From positions 14,664 to 24,936 of the forward strand of contig NW_003146292.1 of assembly GCF_000003605.2 (NCBI RefSeq): DNA of 10,273 bases, given 5' to 3'. The stretch is from Saccoglossus kowalevskii. Its lineage: Eukaryota > Hemichordata > Enteropneusta > Harrimaniidae. Each line of letters begins with the position of its first letter. Positions within the stretch are counted from its first letter, which is position 1. Of this stretch, positions 1 through 6,197 are shown piece by piece. The notes below the pieces were generated by a model. It was not told the origin of the DNA, ran no database searches, and saw only the letters and a program-made list of their open reading frames with translations. A program made the translations under genes and the position numbers.

Positions 1-93
1 TAGAAGTCAATTCACCAGTCCAGCCAGCTATGGCTCCCTAAGTTGTTTATATTTAATCAGATACTATTTCGTCATCATGCTTTGTTACCTTAC

Positions 94-189
94 CTGTTTA
101 TACCTCATGAGGGCGTTTTTTATGGCAAGATGGCGCAAACGGAAGTCCTTCGCAGGTTTATGGTTTCTCATATTTAAATCATCATAACT
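94..189 (-). CDS. Candidate internal exon, 32 codons, phase 0-0
   Basis: Protein family not recognised. On the minus strand a TTATTTTCAG acceptor (CAG at 192-190) precedes 96 bases that end in CAG|GTAAGG (donor from 93 downward). Only phase 0 is open; the other two frames hit stops within the first few codons. The peptide is strongly basic and helix-prone; its middle reads KPAKDFRLRHLAIKNALM. The exon is visibly richer in G+C than the AT-rich intron upstream (190-290). Downstream, a possible acceptor at 39-38 (CTTAG) would start another frame that stays open in phase 0 to the window edge (37-1), but the intron would be only 56 nt, so that link is doubtful. It could be part of the same gene as the other minus-strand exons, but 867-1145 ends in a stop codon, so those two are probably not directly joined. 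Seen: splice motifs and open frame. Inferred: that it is expressed. Confidence 0.5.
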
Positions 190-290
190 CTGAAAATAAT
201 CATTTTTTTAAATTTTTTTTTTCAAATTTATAATCAATATACATAACTTGATAAATACAAACACCAAAATAGGTTCTATTTAGTTCCCCT
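190..290. other. AT-rich spacer or intron
   Basis: Long T and A runs (204-232) with no open frame or repeat. On the minus strand it would be the intron feeding the acceptor of the 94-189 exon. Confidence 0.5.
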
Positions 291-567
291 TTAATATTCA
301 TAGATTTTTACCCAAAACTAATCAAATCTGCGCACTAGTTCAGAGCATCCATGTGCCAAGTTTCATCAAAATCAATGAGTAGTTCTTCAGATATTAGTGG
401 AACAATCTTGGAACAGCTAAAAATCAGCTAATTATCATGCAAATTAGATAATTAATATTCATAGATTTTTACCCAAACCTAATTAACTCTGCGCATTATC
501 CCAGAGCATCTATGTACCAAGTTTCACCAAAATTTGATTAGTGGTTCTTGAGATAACGGTGGAACAA
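291..567 (+). repeat. Dispersed repeat, two tandem ~117-bp units
   Basis: Two units start at 291 and 452, each with TTAATATTCATAGATTTTTA. They run in parallel through CTCAGAG/CCAGAGCATC, 'CAAGTTTCA(T/C)CAAAA' and 'GTGGAACAA', and are roughly 80-85% alike by eye. A 44-bp spacer (408-451, contains ATGCAAATTAGATAATTA) separates them. The second unit runs straight into a TACA/GACA microsatellite. The 'caagtttcatcaaaat' core plus a TACA tail is a layout seen in short interspersed repeats of marine invertebrates. The exact family is not known to me, and no protein-coding frame is present. Confidence 0.7.
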
Positions 568-573
568 AAAAAG

Positions 574-615
574 TGACATACATACATACATACAGACATA
601 CATACAGACATACAT
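574..615 (+). repeat. TACA/GACA microsatellite, tract 1
   Basis: Interrupted tetranucleotide tract of CATA and CAGA words forming the tail of the preceding dispersed repeat. Positions 575-610 are identical, base for base, to 1151-1186. Confidence 0.9.
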
Positions 616-624
616 TTCTATTGT

Positions 625-630
625 TTTATT
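625..630 (-). terminator. Possible poly(A) signal AATAAA
   Basis: On the minus strand AATAAA lies about 235 nt past the stop codon of the 867-1145 frame and just before the microsatellite. It would suit the end of a short 3' untranslated region. AATAAA is common in AT-rich DNA, so this is only supportive. Confidence 0.3.
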
Positions 631-866
631 CTCAGTATAAAAATATTACATTATTTAGTTACAGATTTAAAAATAGTTCCATGTTTACGATCAAAAAATA
701 TATTCGAAAGTCAATAAACGATAAGGTAAGTTTACACGTTTACATAATACTCGAGATATGTGCGATATTAAAATATTGTGATAATAGAGTAAACGCATTA
801 CAAAAAAGTTCATGTATAGTAAAATTACGAGTTCGTAAAAACGGTAAAGTCGATAATGATAGATTG

Positions 867-1145
867 TTATTTCATCAGATATTCTCGTATTTGCAAGTTC
901 ATGCCATCTGCAGCAGCTAGGACGTTGTTGAAACACCATAGAGCTTCAAATCCGGTACGACATTTTGCCAGTAGATGGTAATTGTGCTCGTTCTTTATCC
1001 TGGATCTGATACGGCCTTTAAAACATTGTAGCACATCTGTATCAGCTAAGTCCTTGATTTTATTGTAGCGCGTTATATGAATAGCTGCTTTAATATTTCC
1101 AACAATAAAGCATAGGAGGCGTTGTTGTGGCGATACTTTTCTTGG
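867..1145 (-). CDS. Candidate 3'-terminal coding exon, 92 codons plus stop
   Basis: Family not recognised. The frame runs from CCA at 1145 to TAA at 869-867. An in-frame TAG sits at 1148-1146, and its AG is the natural acceptor (pyrimidine-leaning TCTG/TATG tract then CTGTAG). The only in-frame ATGs are near the C-terminus, so this is an exon or fragment, not a complete small gene. The predicted segment looks like a folded, mostly helical, basic domain: it starts PRKVSPQQRLLCFIVGN, has ADTDVLQCFKGRIRSRIKN near residues 34-52, KCRTGFEALWCFNNVL near 61-76, and ends REYLMK. Four cysteines (about residues 12, 41, 62, 71). Ninety-two stop-free codons in this AT-rich region are unlikely by chance, and base composition is richer in G+C than the flanks. 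A minus-strand AATAAA lies at 630-625. Alternative: a decayed, 5'-truncated gene copy. Confidence 0.5.
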   Translation of the reverse strand, partial: PRKVSPQQRLLCFIVGNIKAAIHITRYNKIKDLADTDVLQCFKGRIRSRIKNEHNYHLLAKCRTGFEALWCFNNVLAAADGMNLQIREYLMK

Positions 1146-1146
1146 C

Positions 1147-1187
1147 TACAGACATACATACATACATACAGACATACATACAGACAG
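1147..1187 (+). repeat. TACA/GACA microsatellite, tract 2
   Basis: Interrupted CATA/CAGA tract. 1151-1186 matches 575-610 exactly over 36 bases. On the minus strand its TCTG/TATG words form the pyrimidine-leaning stretch before the putative acceptor of the 867-1145 exon. Confidence 0.9.
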
Positions 1188-1199
1188 GGTAACTGCAAA

Positions 1200-1230
1200 G
1201 ACTCCCTTTTGTGCTTCGCACACGGGAGTC
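1200..1230 (+). repeat. Two-tier hairpin adjoining the microsatellite
   Basis: GACTCCC (1200-1206) pairs with GGGAGTC (1224-1230), and inside it TGTGC (1210-1214) pairs with GCACA (1218-1222) around a TTC loop. The placement next to a TACA tract suggests the end of a mobile or dispersed repeat rather than a host regulatory hairpin. Confidence 0.55.
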
Positions 1231-2062
1231 AAAAATGGAACTCGTACTGTCGTAGAATTGAAAAAAAATCGGCTGCTACAATCAGCCGACGTCTTCTCGG
1301 TCAGAGGTCAGTTGAAGAGACGTGATTCGCTTAGATGATTGTCAATTAGAACACTCATTAACATAATTACTCGTTGAAAAATCAACGGGTTCCTGCAGTG
1401 TCGATAGAGGGCCATGCAGAATAAACCAGTCGGGGTGATTTCGCAGTTACAGGGGATTTCGCGCTAACACCTCCATTTCGCGAATTTTTTTATTTTATTT
1501 AAACTACAAAAAACAAATTAATCGCCCCAACTGCGCCAGTCTTCTAGATGGCCTGTGGTTACAGCTTCATGTTCCGAGTAATCGCAAGAAATTTATATTA
1601 CAATAGAAATTCATGTAACACTGGCACTCTCATGCAATTAACAGCGAGTGAAATTTCTGGGATTGAAACATATATTTTGAATTCACTGATGTAGGCAATG
1701 AATAACTTCAAGTTGATATAAAGACGATGTAGTTTATTTAATCAGTGCTCAACTAGAGGCTGAAATTATAATTAATTTCTTTATTTTAATTTCTTCTGAA
1801 GTCAAATAGAATACACTGGTGAAACACGGTAGTAACCGTGTGTGAAAGGATCTTTTGGGGTGTAGTTTACATTGTGTATGGAGTGGTAGGGTCGGGTGTA
1901 ATTTGTTATTTCCAACTCTTATGAAGTCACGTAGAATTTCACTTAATTTATTTTTGCTGACATGTTTTCAAGCATTACATGTGAATCCAATTTTCACTGT
2001 GCTGTGTCTCAATAGAGTATGAGGGAAATGGCATTTTCATTGGAATTTTTTTCAGGGGAAAA
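1231..2062. other. Non-coding stretch, small hairpins only
   Basis: No credible exon was seen on either strand. It contains short perfect inverted repeats: CGGCTG/CAGCCG (about 1270-1288), CGTTGA/TCAACG (1372-1387) and CACGGT/ACCGTG (1825-1840). ATTTCGC occurs three times at 18-19 bp spacing (1438, 1456, 1475). The 13-mer CATTGTGTATGGA at 1870-1882 recurs inside the foldback element at 2120-2132. Confidence 0.5.
1438..1481 (+). repeat. Three ATTTCGC motifs at 18-19 bp spacing
   Basis: ATTTCGC at 1438-1444, 1456-1462 and 1475-1481; the intervening bases differ. Read on the minus strand it is a GCGAAAT series, a word seen in some invertebrate dispersed repeats. Function and family unknown. Confidence 0.35.
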
Positions 2063-2082
2063 ATGTTTTCAGTGATAATGAA

Positions 2083-2221
2083 GTATTATGACAGAACCCC
2101 ATACCCTCCCCATGGCTTTCATTGTGTATGGAAGTTATTTTCACGAGTGATGCGGTGTATCCTGCTGCCGTACTTTCACGAGCGAAGCCACGGGGAGGGT
2201 GTGGGGTTCTGTTATTATTAC
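2083..2221. mobile_element. Foldback / MITE-like element with ~36-bp inverted arms
   Basis: Left arm 2083-2118 contains CAGAACCCCATACCCTCCCC and ends GGCTT. Right arm 2185-2221 is its reverse complement with a few differences: within the 26-base core (2093-2118 against 2185-2210) 24 bases match, and pairing continues outward with one extra base and one or two mismatches. The 66-base loop (2119-2184) carries two direct copies of TTTCACGAG. No transposase frame, and no clear target-site duplication was found. The ORF that crosses it is incidental. Superfamily not assignable by eye. Confidence 0.65.
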
Positions 2222-2344
2222 ATATGTCCCATATTTGATTATTTCATATTAAAGAAAGAACGTGCAACAAACCGGGATAGAAATTTAGGTCGGGTAACCC
2301 AATTGCCCATTAATATGCTCCAAGACAGTGCTGCGACCTAGCAT

Positions 2345-2379
2345 CACGTGTCAGTGTAGAACTCGTGTCACTGTACGTG
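2345..2379. repeat. Short element, both direct and inverted repeat
   Basis: CACGTGTCAGTG (2345-2356) pairs with CACTGTACGTG (2369-2379) apart from one mismatch and a bulge. CGTGTCAGTGTA is also directly repeated as CGTGTCACTGTA. The left copy includes an E-box CACGTG. It lies about 120-150 bp upstream of the small plus-strand ORF at 2495, so a promoter role is conceivable but unproven. Confidence 0.3.
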
Positions 2380-2494
2380 TGAAAATAAAATAATCAGACG
2401 TCTAATTTGAGTCATTGTCCGAATAAATAACTCGTGGATGTTTAAGCGTGGTGGTCGTCGCGCAGCTCGTGTTCGAATTTCATGTAAATAAACA

Positions 2495-2734
2495 ATGTAT
2501 TTTACATGCGTTGTATACGTCGCTATGAGTCCCATATCGAACAAGACGCGGCATGACGACTGTCGCCCTTTAGTTGGGACCACGACAGAACCAGAACTTA
2601 AACTGAGCTACTACGATACACGGTTTATGTTGAAGTTAAAAGTTCCCCCCACAGATCTGTGCATTGGCAAACATGCCGTGCAACTGCGGTACTCCACTGA
2701 CGGGATGACTTTCGTTGACATCGATCGTCGCTGA
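2495..2734 (+). CDS. Small plus-strand ORF or gene fragment, 79 codons
   Basis: Not assigned to a family. The ATG at 2495 has an in-frame TAA immediately upstream (2489-2491), so the frame cannot extend to the left without splicing; it ends in TGA at 2732-2734. The second half looks like real protein: KLKVPPTDLCIGKHAVQLRY followed by a STDGMTFVD stretch. That pattern (a Pro-Pro turn, then a G-x-x-x-V strand, then DG-x-T-F) loosely resembles the end of an IPT/Ig-like fold, which is a guess from pattern only. The region is richer in G+C than its surroundings. The block GKHAVQLRYSTD is repeated in inverted orientation at 3914-3959 with its frame open. A possible acceptor (GCCCTTTAG, 2566-2574) could make only the C-terminal half an exon. 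The opposite strand is also open here for about 78 codons, which weakens the call. Confidence 0.3.
   Translation: MYFTCVVYVAMSPISNKTRHDDCRPLVGTTTEPELKLSYYDTRFMLKLKVPPTDLCIGKHAVQLRYSTDGMTFVDIDRR
2666..2711 (+). repeat. 46-bp inverted repeat, arm 1
   Basis: Starts GGCAAACATGCCGTG and ends GGGATGACTT. It is the reverse complement of 3914-3959 with three mismatches over 46 bases, and only one in the 36 bases 2666-2701. It lies inside the 2495-2734 ORF. Confidence 0.85.
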
Positions 2735-2975
2735 CTCGTGAGCTGCACACTACAACTTCGTTTGTTATGTTGTTTGCTGGTCGTGGATAGACTGAGTCTT
2801 GGTTACCGAATTATTTTTATTTTGCAAACAAATTTTCGTCTGCTATTTTTATTCGGTTGCCAATGAAAACAAGCCGGTAAAAATCAAGCAATATGTTTTC
2901 GGCTGTTACCATGGTAAGACATGAACGTGAAGCTAACGATTTGATTGTTCAGCAATATTTTTGGCATATTAGGTG
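2735..2975. other. Non-coding spacer before the hAT-like element
   Basis: Mostly AT-rich. The only point of note is a seven-codon plus-strand frame from ATG at 2893 that runs into ATG|GTAAGA at 2911-2919, a possible first coding exon. AGGTG at 2971-2975 abuts the transposon. Confidence 0.4.
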
Positions 2976-2990
2976 CAGTGTTCTCCACAA
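2976..2990 (+). repeat. Left terminal inverted repeat of hAT-like element
   Basis: CAGTGTTCTCCACAA; an exact reverse complement of 3662-3676. Confidence 0.9.
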
Positions 2991-3661
2991 GGGGTTTTAG
3001 GCGGGCGGCCCGCCCACCAAGTTTTACGGCCGCCTAGGAACTCTCAACACCCGCCCACCAACGTAGATCCAGCTGAAATTATTTGTAAAAAGCTTGCATT
3101 GTTCTTCCCAAGCCTAAACAAAAGAGTAGTTGCCCAACCCTTTATTTTGCTATTGTTTCAAAAGTCCAGACATAAACAATGACCACTGGAAGTCTGCAAG
3201 CAGTAATCAAGTGTATTCATGGCAATGTGTCAATCGCCTGAATTCATTGTCGGAGGACCGGAACAGGAAAACAAAGTCAGTGGAAAACAAAGGATTTTTT
3301 TCGTTAGCGTGCCACAAATAAAAATGTTATGGGTTTTGTTTTGACAAATCGTCCGTTTTGGCTTCGGGGACAAATCACCTCGTATATTTTCTATATTATA
3401 ACTCAATTATGTTTTGTACTTGCTCTTGAACAAGAACAATTTTCGAACGTATAAATCATCGATTTCAAACTTTCTGCATTTCGTAAATATTGATAGTGAC
3501 CAATCAGTTTGTATTTCAAAAAAATTGTAACATGTTTCAATTAAATTAAAAAGAAAATAGTAAATAACTTAGTGACATAAATACTAGAATGTTGTATGTA
3601 AATGACATGCAAATTAATATGCAAATTTATGCTAATTAGGCCGCCCACCAGCTATTTTGGA

Positions 3662-3676
3662 TTGTGGAGAACACTG
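3662..3676 (-). repeat. Right terminal inverted repeat of hAT-like element
   Basis: TTGTGGAGAACACTG on the plus strand; it pairs exactly with 2976-2990 and is followed at once by AGGTG. Confidence 0.9.
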
Positions 3677-3902
3677 AGGTGTACATCACATGGCATACTA
3701 CGTTTAAGAGAACTTGATGTGTGTTGACTGAGTTTTATCATAGTACGAAGTACCAGGAGGTTTCTGCTGGCGACGTTGCGGCGTTACCCAGTTCCAAATA
3801 AAGATTACCAACGCCAAATGAGCAACATTTTAACTGGTAATCAAGATTCATTTAATCCATGGCTAACAAGCAACATTACAAGCGAAGTTGTAGCATGCAG
3901 TA

Positions 3903-4034
3903 CTAGTACATGTAAGTCATCATGTCAGTGGAGTACCGCAGTAGCACGGCATGTTTGCCTTCAGCATTGTATTCAAACGAATCACGTGGTGTGCCGTTCT
4001 CCGTCAAACCCGGGATTCGATCAATAGGGGAGTT
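3903..4034 (-). pseudogene. Inverted fragment related to the 2495-2734 ORF
   Basis: A 43-codon minus-strand frame between a TGA and a TAG, with no usable start codon. Its middle reads FEYNAEGKHAVLLRYSTDMM, sharing GKHAV-LRYSTD with the plus-strand ORF at 2495-2734 in the same reading frame. Outside the 46 shared bases there is no similarity by eye: it starts NSPIDRIPGLTENG, and the frame ends soon after the block. All differences inside the block change the protein (Gln to Leu, Gly to Met), so there is no sign of selection. It could be a remnant of a shared gene, or both copies could be pieces of one mobile element. A longer plus-strand frame (3728-4027) overlaps it and cannot be excluded. 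Confidence 0.25.
3914..3959 (-). repeat. 46-bp inverted repeat, arm 2
   Basis: Reverse complement of 2666-2711 with 43 of 46 bases matching. Together the arms enclose the whole hAT-like element and about 500 bp of flanking sequence. Confidence 0.85.
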
Positions 4035-4413
4035 TCAGTAAAAAACACATTGCAAATCATGCAAGTTCAACATTTTCAAACCAATATACTTAAATGGAAA
4101 TGCTCAGAGATGCAAAAGAAGGATAGATATTACTTTTCACTATACACATCTCTGTTAATACTATCCCTCACATATTCTACTCCCATGTACTACTGCGTAA
4201 AATGGACTAGCCTCTTTTCAGATGAACTATATACATGTCTATAAATTACTGTTTTGAGAAATCGATGCACATTCGAAATTGGAATTGAACACAACATGAA
4301 TCAAATGGACGACTCGAGACGCCGCAGCAGTCTGAGCAGGCACACTAAACAAGTCATAGTGCGATAGCTAGCTAGTAAATATCAATATTAGTATTGAATC
4401 GTCATATACTTAC
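4035..4413. other. Non-coding stretch
   Basis: No supported gene. Open frames here are short and AT-biased. A TAGCTAGCTAG run lies near 4366-4376. On the minus strand this would be the intron downstream of the 4414-4554 exon candidate. Confidence 0.4.
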
Positions 4414-4554
4414 CTAGCAGCTTCGCCGAACAGTTTCGATGCACTAATACCTTTTCAATCGGCGACGGATATGCTATGCAATTGATTTTTAAAGGTACGA
4501 CAGTTGAATTGAGCTCCGTGATATGGCTGTTAGGACAGCTGATTGTAATACCCC
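4414..4554 (-). CDS. Candidate exon, 47 codons, phase 1-1, extracellular-like
   Basis: On the minus strand the frame is open from 4579 and ends in CTAG|GTAAGT (donor from 4413 downward), a near-perfect donor. A possible acceptor CTTAG at 4559-4555 would start the exon at 4554, giving 141 bp with phase 1 at both ends, the usual phase for exons of secreted modular proteins. The acceptor's pyrimidine tract is poor. The peptide includes ITISCPNSHITELNS and then VPLKINCIAYPSP, with three cysteines and two potential N-glycosylation sequons (NST, NCS). The V-L-x-I-x-C-x-A-x-P-x-P pattern recalls strand B of an Ig-like domain, but no second diagnostic motif (W, DxGxYxC) is present in this exon. Family unassigned. 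Confidence 0.35.
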
Positions 4555-4766
4555 CTAAGTTAGCGTCACTGTGTCTGCGTCAAAAAGATGACAATTCGGT
4601 CGGAAAAGATGCGCAAGCAAAAAAAAACTTAAATTAAACATAACAAATTACTCCAAATTATACACAAACTGTCCAGAATTATTCAGAATTATGAGATTTA
4701 TTGATTTTTGAAGAAAAATAATAACAAAAAGCAAGAGAACGTTGGTTTTAATTTTCACGGGTACCA
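4555..4766. other. Non-coding spacer
   Basis: AT-rich with an A run at 4620-4627. A minus-strand frame (4920-4648) crosses it but has the composition of non-coding DNA and overlaps a repeat. Confidence 0.4.
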
Positions 4767-5080
4767 GACGTGTGTTTACATAACAGAGAACACTCTTACT
4801 CCGACAACAATGTAATGCCAGTGTCACATTGAACTTAAGAAAGTATTTTACAATGGCTGGCAAAAATCTGTGCATATCTCCCATGTAATTAAATATTTGA
4901 TCATTCTTCCACCAATCCAATGCACAGAACTTTGTGGTTTATCATGTGTGTATTCAAGTAGTCGACCACCGTGGTTTTAAGTGACACTTCTGATTCTTGG
5001 TATTTTGATGAATTGACTGGTTCAGAGTACACTTGCTGTCCATAACAATGCTCACACATTACCTATATATTAAAGACGTG
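4767..5080 (+). repeat. Dispersed repeat, copy 1 (blocks B, C, A; ~306-bp unit)
   Basis: Block B (4767-4832, GACGTGTGTTTACATAACAG onward) matches 8513-8571 with one substitution and one 6-nt gap. Block C (4848-4925, TTACAATGGCTGGCAAA onward) matches 8652-8730, with one mismatch in the first 33 bases and poor agreement after. Block A (about 4985-5072, TTCTTGGTATTTT and GTCCATA landmarks) matches 8420-8512 more loosely. Another GACGTGT begins at 5073, so the order B-C-A-B here and A-B-C at copy 2 fits a tandem array with a unit near 306 bp. No clear protein in common. Confidence 0.7.
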
Positions 5081-5671
5081 TATGTGTACAAAGCTGTGAA
5101 GGCTGTTAATTCTGTATATAGTGAATCATTAAAAAAAAATCACTTCTAACAGCTTTCATAAAACTTATCTCTAAATTTACTTGACTTACAAGACATGGCT
5201 TTATTTCACGTCTTTGCACATACAATCCAGATAATAAAAGTATAGCCACCGAACTATTTTTCGCACCAAAAAGTTTCTAACATCCGTGAAAATTACGGTT
5301 TCAGCCAATTATCACTGTTCCCATAAAAAGTTAAAATATTTGACGTCATATCTGAAAATGTCCTTCCCCATATGGTAAAAACATCGTATCTAAATAAGAT
5401 ATTTTTGGATGTCACCAACTATTGTGAAGTTCTGATCAATACTCGCTATTGTTTATGGATCAATGTTTATAATTTCCTGTGAACATTGCCAATTATTGTA
5501 TGTTTTCAAACAGTATTCTCGAATAACATATTTTGTACTGAGTAATAACAAGTTCGTAAATCGACGACTTTGATCTAGGTCAACCATTATGTAAGAATTT
5601 TAAAACTAAAACCGTGCTATTTTTTTTATATCGCTCGAGTTCCTGCAAATCTACGTAACAGAAGTAGAGCT
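5081..5671. other. Non-coding stretch with a hairpin and a CRE palindrome
   Basis: GAAGGCTGTTAA near 5099-5110 is loosely inverted at TCTAACAGCTTTC near 5146-5158. TGACGTCA lies at 5341-5348. AT-rich, with no exon candidate that combines a frame with two splice sites. Confidence 0.4.
5341..5348. promoter_or_regulatory. CRE-type palindrome TGACGTCA
   Basis: Exact match to the cAMP-response/ATF-CREB consensus. There is no nearby supported gene start, so a chance match is quite possible. Confidence 0.2.
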
Positions 5672-5724
5672 CATATCTCCCATGCAATTAAACATTTGGT
5701 CATCTCCCTAAAAACCCAATGCGT
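5672..5724 (+). repeat. Dispersed repeat, partial copy 3 (block C)
   Basis: CATATCTCCCATGCAATTAA and what follows match 4873-4925 with three differences in the first 27 bases, then with decreasing agreement to CCAATGC. Copy 1 therefore resembles copy 3 in the second half of block C but copy 2 in the first half. Confidence 0.6.
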
Positions 5725-5988
5725 TGTACTGGGCTTTCTAGTTCACAATGTATGCTCACCAACAAATCTGTAAAACATTTGCAATACAATTTTACTATCC
5801 GCAATAACAGGGAAAAGTATTAGTAAGAATTAGTGTAGTTGAGGTTTCCACCGCGTCTGGGTTAGTTTTACTATACTAAGGTGAGAGGCTCGAGGTACTT
5901 ATGGGAATCGTTACCAGACGATGAGGGCGTACACAATGGAGATATACATATAGTCCAGTATGTGACGCTTAATAGATCCGTTCTTTCT

Positions 5989-6008
5989 GTACAGAACGTC
6001 TGATCCAC
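5989..6008. repeat. Short hairpin CGTTCT/AGAACG
   Basis: Six-base perfect stem around an eight-base loop. Isolated, with no associated gene. Confidence 0.3.
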
Positions 6009-6163
6009 GACCGATCTATTCACTAACTATAATGAGTTCAGGACGATGATTTGAGCATTGTAATGAGACTGAACTATTCGCTGGCTGTCCATTTAACCGC
6101 AGGCCCCCTTTATCTCCAACTGAGTTGACGTTTCCCTTCACTCATTCGTTGCTCAGATGTTTT

Positions 6164-6197
6164 TTCATACACGACAACAGCTTTCGTCATGTATGAA
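6164..6197. repeat. Hairpin with 12-base arms
   Basis: TTCATACACGAC (6164-6175) and GTCATGTATGAA (6186-6197) pair at 11 of 12 positions around a ten-base loop. Role unknown. Confidence 0.4.

Larger units (their letters stand above)
2976..3676. mobile_element. Non-autonomous hAT-like DNA transposon, 701 bp
   Basis: Perfect 15-bp terminal inverted repeats CAGTGTTCTCCACAA (2976-2990) and its complement (3662-3676). Both ends are directly flanked by AGGTG (2971-2975 and 3677-3681). Subterminal GC-rich motifs: exact CCGCCCACC at 3010-3018, 3051-3059 and 3641-3649, all in the same orientation, and a perfect GGCGGGC-G-GCCCGCC palindrome at 3000-3014. The interior is AT-rich with no transposase frame, so it would need an autonomous relative. 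CAGTG-type ends with GC-rich subterminal repeats fit the hAT superfamily, whose usual target duplication is 8 bp; only 5 bp match here. Two octamer-like ATGCAAAT words (3607, 3619) lie near the right end. Complete ends suggest a fairly recent insertion. Confidence 0.8.

Noticed and set aside
573-920. Plus-strand frame of 115 codons
   Set aside because: It begins inside the microsatellite (Tyr/His/Thr repeats) and runs antisense to the better-supported 867-1145 exon.
2371-2604. Minus-strand frame of about 78 codons with RVLFDMG, reminiscent of retroelement aspartic protease
   Set aside because: The catalytic D-S/T-G triad is absent (D-M-G), no neighbouring retroelement domains are seen, and the opposite strand is at least as protein-like.
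4004-4022. tRNA T-arm-like sequence on the minus strand (TCGAATCCCGGG)
   Set aside because: The bases before it do not pair to form the T stem, and no D arm or anticodon arm is present.
3728-4027. Plus-strand frame of 100 codons, partly Cys-rich
   Set aside because: No ATG near the start, no recognisable domain, and it overlaps the inverted fragment at 3903-4034. Possibly chance; kept only as an alternative.
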